Shown: positions 39,240 through 51,229 of the stretch, piece by piece | Layout of the letters: every line of letters starts with the position of its first letter | How positions within the stretch are numbered: the stretch's first letter is position 1 | Assembly (NCBI GenBank): GCA_010094045.1 | Contig: ML986749.1 | Location: 45,662 to 109,661 of the forward strand | Source of the DNA: Lojkania enalia | Taxonomy: Eukaryota; Ascomycota; Dothideomycetes; Pleosporales | DNA length: 64,000 bases | Reading direction: 5' to 3' | Notes under the pieces: generated by a model | What the model was told of the DNA's origin: nothing | What the model saw: only the letters and a program-made list of their open reading frames with translations | Database searches by the model: none | Translations under genes and position numbers: made by a program

Positions 39240-41453
39240 TAGATAGAGCTCGATAGTTATATAATAATTAAGTATTAAGAGGCGGATAATATATATAAAC
39301 TTTATAATAAGCTCGCTATTACCGAGTTTAGTATTAAAGAGTATAGAAACGCTAAGTAGATACTGATTAAAGTAAAAGATAAGGCGTAACATCTCTATAT
39401 TTAATCTTAGGTAGATACTTCTATATTATAGGTTTATATATCTAAACTCGAATTAAGGATATCTATAGATTTATTAGATTAGAGAAAGCTGCTAGATAAT
39501 ATAAAGGTAGCTTATAAAGAGAAATTACAGGTATAAACTAAAAATAATCGACAGCTATATAACAGACTAGAAGAATTAGAAGAAGATATTAAGAGGATAA
39601 GATTTAAAGAAGAAATACAATCGCGCATAAAAGATATAAAGTATTAAAAACTTCTAGATAAAGTAACTAGACTCTATTAAGAAGTCTCCCAGCTCTAGTA
39701 GATAGAGTCCAGCCTTAAGAAGTAGCTTTAAGAGAAATATAACCAGCTCGAAAAGAGGCTTATATAAAAAGATATATAGCATTAAATAGAGCTTTAAAAA
39801 AAACTTTAAGAATAATTAGATGTAAAAGATCTATAGTTTTAAAAGAGCTTTTTCAAATCTAAAGAATAAGTAAAAAGAGGTAAATTAGAATATTAATAAT
39901 AACTCGTATAGAAAGACTAGGAAATTTAGCAACAATTAAAACAATTACTAAAATAGGTAAAACTTTAGTAATAGCTTAAACAATTATAGATAACGCTCTA
40001 GCAGTAGCTTAAACAATTATAGAATGTATTTTAATAATAATAAAAAGAAAATTAATTCGTACTTAAGGAATAAGAAAAGACTATTAGGTAGGAAGAGAAA
40101 TCTAGAATAATACAAGAGCGGCTTTAACGTGTAAAAAAGAACGGTGCTTAATACTAAAAATACTGTTACTACTAGTAGGTAGCTTACAATCCTAATATAG
40201 ATAGAGGAGCTGTTAAATAGGTATATAAAACTTTTAGCAAGGAAATTAAGTATAGGAAAAATGCTGATATTAGTTATATTATAGCCCTGTTGGTTTTCCT
40301 AGAGAATTATATTCTTATTTATATTATCGCCAATTTCTACAGTTATTAATCGATATAGTATTATATTTAAATTAATAATCCTAGCTTAGAGGACGTGCGA
40401 GGCTTCTTAAAGCTTATATTAGAGGAATTCTCTTTACTTATATACGTTGTAAAGCGCGATTATAGCAACTTCTACCTATATAAATAGATGGAAACTAATC
40501 CTTTAGAGTTCGTCAAAGTATATATAGATATAGAAAGCTGTTATTTAGGGGAAGAAGATACTATAGAATCTTTCTTTTAAGCTATAGTTGGTATATAGGG
40601 GCGTAAGAGGCAGATAGTATATAGTAATACTGGTGGCGGTAAAAAGTATAGGGAGATTCTTAATAGTACTTATTTAGAGTAGAGTAAGATATAGGTTAAT
40701 AAGCGTTAATTTTAATTAGAGCTTAGAATATTTTAAACTATAGTAACGTCTATCCCTACATTAGGAGACGTATAGTATTACGAGGTAAGTTTACGATTCA
40801 GGCCCTCAGAATCTTTTCTTTACAAGCTAATAAGGATATAATTAATATATTATAATAAGGGTAACTGTAGTATTAGTTGTACTGTAGATTACTCTATTAA
40901 TACTGTTAATTACTACTTTAGTTATACTACTCTATCTAATCGCGACTACGGGGGTTTATTAAGATCTTAGAGAACTATATAGAAAGCTCTACTAACTTTA
41001 GTAAAATTTATAACATCCTCCCCTATATTACCCAACACCTCCTATAATCGGATAAACTACTAGTACTTTGCAAGAAAACTATTATACTAATATAATACAA
41101 GTTTAAGGCTATAGAGGTATATATAGAAGTTTGCTAATACTACTTAAACCTGCTTTATCGAACGTACCTTATAGTAAGATTAAATTTGTTTTCTGAAAAA
41201 GGTAAATAATAAAGCTAAAGTTCGCCGATCCACTTAATTACTAGTACTAGGAAAGGCGAAGATTATAAGTTATAAGGATCTTAAGGAGGTATAAATGAAA
41301 CGTGCTGCGAAGAAGGCAGCTAAAGGGGAGAGAAAAGGTAAAGTTAGTCGGAAGTGTAAGAGTACTGAGTTAGAGGCGGAGGTATTAGAGCCGAAAGTTA
41401 AAGTAGCTCGGATGAGCGAAGTAAGAGTAGTAGGAAAGGCTCTAGTGGCGTAG
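39240..41453 (+). pseudogene. RIP-decayed Gln-rich coiled-coil protein, family A copy
   Basis: One register can be followed for more than 650 codons (39489 and 41451 are in the same frame). About 39480-40200 reads as a long coiled coil full of Gln (LEELEEDIKRI, then repeated LQQQLKQLQ). There nearly every Gln codon has become TAA or TAG, with occasional CAA left. About 40200-40990 reads as a compact domain (DVRGFLKLILEEFSLL, ESFFQAIVGIQGRKR, LSNRDYGGLL). The part after about 40995 resembles a pogo transposase tail and is listed separately. The middle domain recurs inverted at 51230-51755 and partly at 45885-46122. No known family is recognised for the first two parts. Confidence 0.5.
40995..41453 (+). 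mobile_element. C-terminal tail of a pogo/Fot-type (DDE_1) transposase
   Basis: In frame with the preceding entry the sequence reads LRLQRYIQKFANTTQ, then VNNKAKVRRSTQLLVLGKAK, ISYKDLKEVQMKRAAKKAAK and VARMSEVRVVGKALVA. I recognise this order from C-terminal regions of fungal pogo-like transposases: an 'LQR..QKLA.A' helix, 'NNEAKVRRST..LVLGKAKVMSYEDL', and a Lys/Arg/Glu-rich tail. The DDE catalytic core is not visible upstream. The 3' part (41290-41450) keeps high G and several TG, so it is less RIP-damaged. A similar tail start is seen at 45885-46010 on the other strand. The call rests on recall of the family and was not aligned. Confidence 0.6.
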
Positions 41454-41690
41454 ATAATATAAGATATGAGTTATTAGATACGAGATAAATTATATATAGC
41501 TAGAACACTATAAAGACTCTAAACTATAAATACGCTTATAAGCAGCCTGGTACTAGTAATATTTAGTTCTAAATACGATCCTGTATCCTCTAAGTACTCT
41601 TATATACATTATTATCGCATCGCTTAAGCGGCCTTAATACTTAAAGAGCATGCTGTAACTGTAAGCATTATTAAGTGCGGGGATAAAGGT
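41454..41690. other. short RIP spacer between transposase tail and NLR array
   Basis: Mutated AT-rich sequence between the transposase tail and the convergent 3' end of the minus-strand NLR remnant. No own feature. Confidence 0.5.
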
Positions 41691-43150
41691 CTTCACACTA
41701 TTAGGACTAAGGGCTTTCTTATAGCCTTCCAGCGCCTGCTGGTACATCTTCTCCGCCTCCGCCAGCTTCCCCTGGTCGGCGTAGAGGTTGCCCAGGTTGT
41801 TGACTGTAGAGAGTATTAATGTGTAATTAGGGCCCCACGCCTTCTCGTAGCCTTCTAGCGCCCGCTAGTACATCTTCTCCGCCTCCGCCAGCTTCCCCTG
41901 GTCGGCGTAGAGCAGGCCCAGGTTGTTGACCGTAGAGAGTGTTGATGTATAATCAGGGCCCTACGCCTTCTCGTAGCCTTCCAGCGCCCGCTAGTACATC
42001 TTCTCCGCCTCCGCCAGCTTCCCCTGGTCGGCGTAGAGCAGGCCCAGGTTGTTGACCGTAGAGAGTGTTGATGTGTAATTAGGGCCCCACGCCTTCTTAT
42101 AGCCTTCTAGCGCCCGCTGGTACATCTTCTCCGCCTCCACCAGCTTCCCCTAGTCGGCGTAGAGCAGGCCCAGGTTGTTAACCGTAGAGAGTATTGATGT
42201 GTGATCAGGGCCCCACACCTTCTCCTTCCCTTCCAGCGCCCGCTGGTACATCTTCTCCGCCTCCGCCAGCTTCCCCTGGTCGGCGTAGAGTAGGCCCAGG
42301 TTGTTGACCGTAGAGAGTATTAATGTGTGATTAGGGCCCTACGCCTTCTCGTAGCCTTCCAGCGCCTGTTGGTACATCTTCTCCGCCTCCGCCAGCTTCC
42401 TCTGGTTTTTGTAGAGGTTGCCCAGGTTGTTAACCGCGTCGAGTGTTAATGTGTAATTAGGGCCCTACGTCTTCTCCTTCCCTTCTAGCGCCCGCTGGTA
42501 CATCTTCTCTACCTCTGCCAGCTTCCCCTGGTCGGCGTAGAGGTTGCCCAGGTTGTTGACCGTGTCGAGTGTTAATATGTGATTAGGGCCCCACGCCTTC
42601 TCCTTCCCTTCCAGCGCCCGCTAGTACATCTTCTCTACCTCCGCCAGCTTCCCCTGGTTTTTGTAGAGGTTGCCTAGGTTGTTGACTATAGAGAGTGTTG
42701 ATGTGTGATCAGGGCCCCACGCCTTCTCGTAGCCTTCCAGCGCCCGCTGGTACATCTTCTCCGCCTCCGCCAGCTTCCCCTAGTTTTTGTAGAGGTTGCC
42801 CAGGTTGTTAACCGTGTCGAGTGTTAATGTGTGATTAGGGCCCCACGCCTTCTCCTTCCCTTCCAGCGCCCGCTGGTACATCTTCTCTGCCTCTGCCAGC
42901 TTTCCCTGCGTATAGTAGAGGTTGCCTAGGCTATAGAACCCATCCAGCGCCGTCGTGCCCACCCCTATCCAACTTCGCCTATTAGATATCCTATCGCTTA
43001 TCTCTAGGTATTTAAGGTACTAGTCAGCGTGAAGTAAAAGTCGTAGTTGTAGCACCTAAAAGCCCTTTTCGGATTCCGGGGGTACTGCTAACCTAACAAC
43101 TGTAGCTGCTAGTTAGCAATTCTAGCCTTATTAATATTTATCCTATATCT
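41690..43150 (-). pseudogene. RIP-decayed NLR with TPR repeats (C-terminal part)
   Basis: On the minus strand a frame reads VPPESEKGFQVLQLRLLLHA, DQYLKYLEISDRISNRRSW, then a 60-codon uninterrupted stretch (42962-42780) entering tetratricopeptide repeats. This is the typical layout of fungal NACHT/NB-ARC-TPR proteins, cytosolic STAND NTPases tied to non-self recognition, where a linker with 'CLKYLE' precedes kinesin-light-chain-like TPRs. In-frame stops appear only where CAG or CAA is expected (for example the Gln of the 'MYQRAL' motif). The NTPase domain should lie above about 43.15 kb, but no P-loop could be read there. Not functional as it stands. Confidence 0.7.
41700..42960 (-). repeat. 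array of ten 126-bp TPR-coding repeats
   Basis: Ten units of 126 bp (42 residues) recur with the landmark TACATCTTCTC at about 41744, 41870, 41996 and so on to about 42878. Each encodes GKLAEAEKMYQRALEG, (Y/K)EKAWGPNH, TLxTVNNLGNLY. The array is GC-rich inside an AT-rich block. Unit-to-unit differences are largely CA to TA or TG to TA (CTGGTACATC to CTAGTACATC, TTGTTGACC to TTGTTAACC, GTGATCAGG to GTAATTAGG), so RIP has touched some units and not others. Confidence 0.92.
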
Positions 43151-45884
43151 ACTATACCTACTTATATATAATAGAATATATTATATAACCTCTTGAGTTT
43201 TTTATATAATTAATAAGTAAGTATTATAGTAAGAGCCTAGTCTTCTCTATAAATTTAGGCTTACTGTTAGTAACTAGTATAAACTATTCCGCAACAACCT
43301 TATCTACTAAAGCTAATTGTAGATGTGTAGGGATAAATAACTTAAACTATAGATCCTGATAATCTAACTAACTCTAAAATAGAAGTAGATTTACTACATC
43401 CTTATCCCTCTCGCGAATAGCCTTATATAATACTATCTATATTATATATAAACTGCTATTTATATACGCTTAAACTAGCCTTTAGTTACTATTAATATTT
43501 ATTTAAGTATTCTACTCTATATTATAGAGCTTAATATACTTAGTAAAAGAATACTGTATCTCGCTTATATATACAGCCGCCTATATAAGCGCTAATAGTA
43601 GACTATTAAGCTTTTTAAGGAGCCGATTATTCTCTAAACTTTCTATAGGCTATAAGTTAGAAGCAGCCTCTATAAGAAACCTGCAAATATAGTATACCTC
43701 GAAAATATTTATAACTGTTTCTAAATATTATAAGCGTTTATTTTCTATTAATATTAACTACCTTTATTAAAGCGCCTAGCTGCGTAAGACTATTAAGCTG
43801 TATAGTTATAAGAATCGAGCTGTAGTTAGCGTCCGGGTAGAAGCGCTGAATATTATATATACTAGAAGAAGCTTTAGAATTGTTAATATCTATATCTATA
43901 TTATTAAATATAAGTAGCTAGGAGGAATTTACTAGAATACTTAGCTAGATAAGAACGTTATTAACTATAGTGTTAACGTCTTCTTTACTTATAAGCTTAC
44001 GATTTACGCTCGCCTCTAGGAGCTGGCCTATTAGAAGTTAGACTACTATTACCGCGAGGCTCTATTTAAGTATATTCTTACTCTAACTATCTAACTAGAA
44101 TATAGTAGTAAATATATCTATATACTTCTTATAGAATTTAATAGACAGCTAGGTCTTACTAATACTACTAAAGCTATATAGTACAGCAACCTTACAGCGG
44201 CTCTACTCTTATACTAGGAAGAGGTACTCTCTAAGAGCTGTTAGCTCCTCTTTCTAATTAATAAACTTATTAATTATAGGAATACTCTTTAAATTAAACG
44301 GTACTCGATACTACTATATTTTAACTTTATTTACGCTAATATAAGACTAGAAAGCTAGCTCCCTCTTTAATTAAGTAATCACCTTCGCCTTTTCCTCGCC
44401 GTATATAACCGCTAAAGAGATATTAATAATACTAAGTAGGTAGTAAGCTATATCCTCTCTATACTTTATTATACGCATGTCGACCTACGTTATATACTCC
44501 TCTATACTAAACTCTAAGAGCGAGCTATATAATACTTAGATAGGAATCTTAGTTATATTATAGATTAAAAGCTCTAGTAATATTTTATAATTAAGCTAGT
44601 CGCCTTTAACTAAGAAAAACTCAACTAAGCGAGGCGTAATAAGCTTCTAAAGGGTCCAGCTATAGGTAAACTATCTATTCTTATAGAAAGCTTCCTCTTA
44701 AATAGAACTTTCGCTAGGTTAATTAGCGTGTATATCTACGAGATATATATAGCATCTAGCTATACTGTAGTACTACCTATATATAGAGTTAATAGCGCTT
44801 ATTAATTCTATATTATTCGTTTTATCGATATAATATATATCTACCTAGAAGTATTATAGACTATTATAAGTAGCTTGTTTTCTATAGAACTTAATCTTCT
44901 TATATCCTTTCTTACCCTAACCAGAGCTATCTTTTATATTATAGAAGGTGACCTCTTTCTTATCCTTTCCCTATATATACAAGAGAATAGTATATACTAG
45001 AATACTATCGTATAGATTCTTAGTAAAAGTTAGATCTCTATAACTATTATATTATAGAAGGCGTATTACAGATGTACGTAGTTAGTAGTAAAGCTGGTAG
45101 ATTAGTAGTAGTTAAAGTATGCGGAGTTGGGTATTACAGATCCTATCTATAAGGTTAAAGGTAGGTCTATAATAGGAAGTTATTATTATACCGGTAATAT
45201 ATGATTCTATATTACGAGTAGGTTTGCGGTAGAGGTTAGCTCTACCTTATATATAGAGGTTGTCTATTATAAGTACTATCGTGTTATGTTATACTATACT
45301 AGCTAAATAATAAGATCCTATAAGGCTAAGGCTGTAGCTATAGAATATTAAAAGTAGCCTGTAGGGTAAACGCAGGCTCTATTTTATACTAAATAATTAG
45401 GTTCTAGGTACTTATTAATCGAAGCGTTATAATACGCGTTCTAACTTTACCTATATTTTATAAGAGACGTTTTATATTAAATATAAACGTATATATAAGT
45501 TAATGTATTAGTAAAAGTAGTTAAGTGTAATATAGTATATATTTTAGAGGCATTAATATACTTATAGCTGTACAGCTTATAAATACATGTAAGCGCTATA
45601 AGAAAGTACTTAAATTACCTACCGCAGCGTATTATATTCAAATAGCCTTTACTTACGTATATATAGTTAAATAGAGAAGAGACTTTATTAGAGGGTTAAA
45701 GAGATAATTCTTTATATTATAGTGGCCTTGCGATATTATAAATACTTTATTCTAAGGTATATAAGCTCTATAGAGTTAAAACTTTAATAGTACTATATAC
45801 ACAGAATTATATTATATATAGTAGATATATAAGTAAATACGTTATAAAATCGAGGAGAATAGTAAGTAATAGTAAAATATAAAG
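43151..45884. other. RIP DNA, probable decayed N-terminal part of the NLR
   Basis: Position and orientation suggest that the NACHT/NB-ARC part of the TPR gene once lay here on the minus strand, but mutation is too heavy for me to read a P-loop or Walker B motif. No other feature was found. Confidence 0.35.
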
Positions 45885-46122
45885 ATTAAATATATACGCT
45901 ATTACCTTAAGCTTATATTATATTAATATAATAGTTTTCTCGCAAAGTACTAGTAGTTTATCTAATTACGGGATGTCCGGTAATATAGGGGGGGATATTA
46001 ACTTAGAGACTACTACTATACTAGCTATAGTTTTAAAAGTTTGCGAAAGAAAGACTCTAGAGATTTAATTATAAAAGCGTTTTATAATACTGTACGTCCT
46101 ATAATATAGGGATAGATGTTAT
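45885..46122 (-). pseudogene. family A fragment, copy B (inverted)
   Basis: Reverse-strand sequence matches two separate parts of the 39.2-41.45 kb copy. The end near 46.1 kb corresponds to the ATCTATCCCTA-type stretch and DVQYY at about 40750. The end near 45.95 kb corresponds to the start of the transposase-like tail, including a shared GATAAACTACTAGTACTTTG. The material between them is shortened and out of frame, so this is an internally deleted, RIP-mutated copy. Confidence 0.6.
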
Positions 46123-47328
46123 AAAATTTATCTAGAGTATTTATAACATCCCTTCTATACCTATATTATCTAAGCTTAAAAGTAATAGTAGAGTCTAGAG
46201 GGTATATATAGTTTATAATAACGAGATTACTATCCTATAACTAAGCTAAAGTATAGATAGCTGTAGTATTTATTTTAAATTTTATCTATATAAGCTTGCT
46301 TATTCTCGACTCTTTATTAAGGATAATATATCTTACCCTAAGTTTTATAAAATTAGCTAAGAAATATATATTATTATAGCATCTGAATATATATATTATT
46401 AGAAGATAGTCTATATATAAGATATAAGTAGTATAATTATTAAAGCTAGTTATATATGCTTAAACGTTTATATATTTATAAGTATTAAATATTAGAATCC
46501 AGCCCGGGATGCTGTTGGGTAAGCTATTTAGAATATATAGTATATATAATATCTACTTTAATAATTTTAACAAATTATTATATATATTAGAGGGAGAATT
46601 TCTAGATAGTTCTATTATACTTAAGTCTCGTAGAGCTAATTAGCTTTTATTTTCGGGCCGGATATTTAGAAGAGTAGATCTCTTTTCAAAGTAGTATCCT
46701 GTAGTTACTACTATAAAAATATAAAGGGAATAGTTTTTACTAAAACGCTTTAAATATATATAAGAATTTTCTAACCTAGAAGTTATAATATCTAGATCCG
46801 CTCTAAATATACGGACTGTAATACTAAAATTTATTAAGAAAGAGATATCTGAGCTATCCTAGAAAATATTATCTAAGATATCTATATAATACTTTTATTT
46901 CTAGGGTAAAAGTTTACATTTTAATACTACTAAGAGTTTTAAGATATCGAACGGTAGTAGTATACTTAGAAGAATAGCTCTAAAGGGTTTAATATAGATA
47001 AAAGAACTCTCTAGTATTAACGGCGCTATTATAGGGGCAGTAAAAGACTATTGAACTAGAGAGAAATAGGGAAATTAAGCTAGTTTTAGTATATGGTATC
47101 TTACTAAGAATTATTACTAAGCTGTTTTTAGATGTTACTATAATTAATAAATTATTTCTAAGAACTTACATCTTTAATTTTAGAAATAGATAATAATAAA
47201 TTAAAATATATATAGTTTAGCCCTAAGAAAACTTAAAATTTATACTAATTTTAGCTATAAATATAAACCTACCTCAAATACGTATTAAACTTTTACTGCC
47301 TCTACCTACAATTAGAGCTGACTAAGAA
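46123..47328. other. RIP DNA, no gene resolved
   Basis: AT-rich mutated sequence upstream of the next decayed frame. No promoter or RNA gene recognised. Confidence 0.4.
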
Positions 47329-49002
47329 ATGGAAATTATATCTCCTATAACTACTATTACTACTATAAGCCTATAAAATATAGAACCCTTCCCCGCTTTT
47401 ATAAATAACGAGCTAAATATAACAGGCTAAATAGAGGGTACCGGAAATACTAATAGTTTAGTTAGCTAAACTAGTAATAATATCGCTCCTAAAGTCGCTA
47501 TTTATATTAGTAATATTATAAAGAACGATAAAGAATTAAATATGGCGAATTAATTAAACCTAATATTACCTAGAAGTATAACTGCTAATAATACTTAGAG
47601 TAACTTAAACGATATATCTAACTATTTAAATACTAGGTTAAGTTACTCCTATACTATATTTAATTATAAAGATACTATATATAGTTCCTTAGATACTATA
47701 TTAAGTAACTCTAATACTATATTAAGCGAATCGGATAGGAAAATAAGTTATATTAGCGCCGGAAATAATCGTTCTTAAGCCTAGCCTTTAGGCCCTAGAG
47801 CATTATTTAATATACCTCTAAAGTTTAGTTCTACTATTAAAGTATCTACCAACTCCTCTAACATTCTATTTAAACTAGACTAGTATCTATAAAAAGATCC
47901 CTTTAAGGAAATACGTAAGCCTAAGAGCCTTAACAGCTTAGTTAATAGTAGTAATTTAGAAGAGCTAGATCTAATAGAAAGGCTTTAAGATAGGCGAATT
48001 AAAGTTAAACTATATAAGCTAGTTTAGAAAGTTATTAAAAAAGATAAGTACTACTATAATAATACTTAGGAATATAATCTCTCTAATTAGATAGCTCTAT
48101 CTATATATTCTACCAGTTTAAATTATTCGCGTTTACGGTATATAATAAGCGGCCTCTTATACCCGAAAGTACTAATATCTAGTAAGAATTTTTATAATAA
48201 TTATTTATTAGATAAGCCTTATTTATAGTTAATAAACTATACAGCAGCTGGATATATCCTAAATAGGGTTGTCTAGGAGATTATTAGATAGAGGGTATAT
48301 TATAGAAAATTTAAATATCTTATTAAATATCGTAGCTCTACCCCTAATTTAGGCTTAGCTAATACTTTTATATACGCTTTAGTAGGCGAGAATAATATAC
48401 CTACTAATCTTATACTTAACTATACTTATTTTAAAGAGTTTAAAATTAGTAACTTCTCCCGGCCTGAACGTTATAAGGAAAAAACAGCGTCTATAGATGC
48501 TATTTTTATAGTTATATAGGATAGTCTAGAGAAGGCCCCTCTAATACTATAAAAGGTATAGAATTCTTAGATATATAACCCTAAGCTGCTAACTAGTTGG
48601 TAAAAGGAAATTTGGGAATTCCTTAGTAAAGTCTTTACTTTAGTAAAGTAGAAAAATAGTAGTAAGACTTAAGAATTAGGCTATATAATAAAGAGCCTCT
48701 TTAGGGGCGTTAACTTTCTAAGAATATAGCCTACTACCGTTGTAAAAGCCCGCAGCAAATAGTAAAGAATTTAAGGAGCTATAGATAAGTATAATATTAA
48801 GGAAGACTACTTCCTTAATACTTTAGCACAATTTTATATTAGTAACTATATCGCTAATAGATAGGATCCGGACCTAGACTAACTAATAGGTAAATTTGCG
48901 AGACTAAATATCGGATAATAGTTAATTAGTAAATATTAGTAGTATTATTTTCTTATTTAGTACTATACAGAATATTTACTAGCTTTAAAAATTCTAATTT
49001 AA
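47329..49002 (+). pseudogene. RIP-decayed 557-residue protein gene, family unknown
   Basis: The clearest decayed frame of the block. It begins at an ATG at 47329 and stays in one register for 558 codons. It contains about 33 in-frame TAA/TAG before its end, no TGA, and a single surviving CAA. In the first 63 codons this frame has 3 stops, against about 8 and 10 in the other two. The N-terminal 150 residues are Ser/Thr/Asn-rich and look disordered. The rest is folded-looking and includes KSLNSLVNSSNLEELDLIER, YRSSTPNLGLANTFIYALVG, NFSRPERYKEKTASIDAIF, LLTSWQKEIWEFLSKVFTLV and QDPDLDQLIGKFARLNI. Cys and His are absent and Tyr/Ile are inflated, as RIP predicts. I do not recognise the family. Confidence 0.6.
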
Positions 49003-49502
49003 ATTATTTTCGCGCTCTTTACATTAACTAATAATAACTTAATTATAGTAACTTTAACAGATATACTATAAATATTATTGCTAGTATTTTAAAGGCTTCT
49101 TTTAATTTACCTTAATTACGTAATAGTACTTACTCAGCAGCCTTTTTAAACGAATCTAAGAGACGAATCTAAATATATCTCCTATACTAAAAGTCTTATA
49201 TATTTTAAATTAGTCGAATAGACTTAATTTATTTTATTTAGACCGCTATTTTTAATCCTATCTTTAATGGTTCTCCTATATAGTTAAAACGTTTATTCTA
49301 TCTTATTAAGTCTCCTATATAGCGGAACGACTAGAATCTATACCGAAACCGACTTGACTAGTTCTTTCTAATATACTAATCCTTAATCTTTTTAGTTTTT
49401 ATAGTATACTTCTTATCTAAATAGTATTTTTCAATTATCTCTTAATTGCGGGATATAAGAGTAGTCCTCTTACTAAGATAATATAGGCTGTATATCTACT
49501 AC

Positions 49503-50420
49503 TCAATTTAGAAGTAATATCTATTCTTATACCTTTTCTATATCGCTTTAAGCCTAAAAGGCGCTTTTTATATATATACCTAATTTCTTCTAGACTAAAC
49601 TTTTTAATAGTATACTTAGGCTAATTAATTGTAGAATTAGTATTATCCTCCTTAGTTATAATATTTAAAGGTAAGTAAGAGTTGCTGGTATATAATATAT
49701 ACGTTTATATTAGAAAGGCGTAATTATTATAAATCGCACCTTCCTATATAGTTAATATAATCTAGTAGCATATACTTTTATAAAGCTCTTTAAACTATAA
49801 CTAACTATCTTTTTCTCTTATCCTCCAGCAACCGCTCCGCGGTATATTATCTGTCTAGGCTATAGTATCTAGTATTCTACGTCTTCGCCCTTACGTTATT
49901 TAAGCTACTATTTATTACTTTGCTGTAAGCCCACTCTTACCTTTACCTTTACCTTCTAACATGTCTATATAGTACTATAGTCTACTATCCTCGACTTGCT
50001 AATATCTATACAGTATTCTAATATATTATAGATAAGGTTATAGTTATCTACAGCGTTTTCCAGTCTAATAATAATAATATACTATATATAGTAGGTCTAA
50101 AGCCTAGTAATAATATCCTTAAGCTTAGCTGCAGAAGTAGTAGTTTAATTACTATTATAAAGCGCGCTGTTAACTATAATATTTATATTATAGTTGATAG
50201 CGTTCTAGGCCTTCTTAATATTAATCTTAGTATTATACTTCGCTAGTATAACCTTACTAAAGATACTTCTAGTCCATCCAACTAGCGTATATTGGCTATC
50301 TATACTAATATTACTAATAGGGCTCTCCGATAAACTATAGCTAACTATATTAGTAATAGTATTCGCTTCGACGTTATATTTACTCTCTATATTTTTAATA
50401 CTATTCCGCTTAATACGCAT
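49503..50420 (-). pseudogene. RIP-decayed 305-residue protein gene, family unknown
   Basis: From an ATG at 50420 on the minus strand one register runs 306 codons to a TGA at 49505-49503. The first 71 codons are uninterrupted. After that, stops are TAA/TAG only (about 7%). Readable segments are MRIKRNSIKNIESKYNVEAN, ISIDSQYTLVGWTRSIFSKV, SAAKLKDIITRLQTYY and RGAVAGGQEKKIVSYSLKSF. The start is basic and the middle is helical. It faces the 47.3-49.0 kb frame tail to tail. Family not recognised. Confidence 0.5.
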
Positions 50421-51229
50421 CGCGTAGCCCTATAAATATAGAAGTAATTACTCGCTCTAGAAGGCTGTATTATACTAAGTATAAGCGGTCGATATAGTAA
50501 TACTACTAGTTAGGTGGTCTAATTTAGTAACAGCTAGCTAATAGAGTTACTAGACTATATAATCGTCCTATACAACAACGCAGCTAATCCTATTCTTACT
50601 ATAAATAGCTCTTAAATTACTTATTAAACAGTCTATACAGCTGTAAAGTATTTGCTAAACTATTTATAGATATTAGTATATTACTAGACTATAGCTACCG
50701 CTAGTAAAGTAAACCTCTACGTAACCGATGTACAGAATATTAGTAACAGCCTCAGCTTCCAACTCCTATAAACACTCTTATTACTACTATCTAGCGCTGT
50801 AATATTCTCGCCTACCTCCTCTATTAACTAATAGTTAAACTCTCACCGTAATATTATTAGATATTAATACCGGGCTTATATACTTAAGGCTAATTACTAA
50901 AAGTCGATACTAGACTAGATAACTATATCTACTATAGCCCGCGAAATAAAACTTGTCCTTAGTCTATAAGAGGAAGTAGCTAAGATAGAAAAATAAGTAA
51001 ATAGATTAGCTTAAGGCTTAATAGTACTTACTACTAAATATCAGTAGGTTAGGGTTCTAATTATTCTATAGGTTTGATATAAGGAACTACAAAATATTAT
51101 TAAGTAAAAGCTCTTAAAGAAATAGACGCTCTAAACCAATTCTTTATATTATATAAAAACCTATAATTCTACCTGCTAGGTAATTAGGAAATATCTAATA
51201 TCTATTCCTACGTCGCGAGATATATAGTA
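50421..51229. other. RIP DNA, no gene resolved
   Basis: AT-rich mutated sequence between two minus-strand decayed frames. It may contain the 3' end of copy C, but I could not follow that frame. Confidence 0.4.

Noticed and set aside
39195..39392. 65-codon minus-strand ORF
   Set aside because: AT-rich and hydrophobic by composition; the plus strand carries the long Gln-rich frame.
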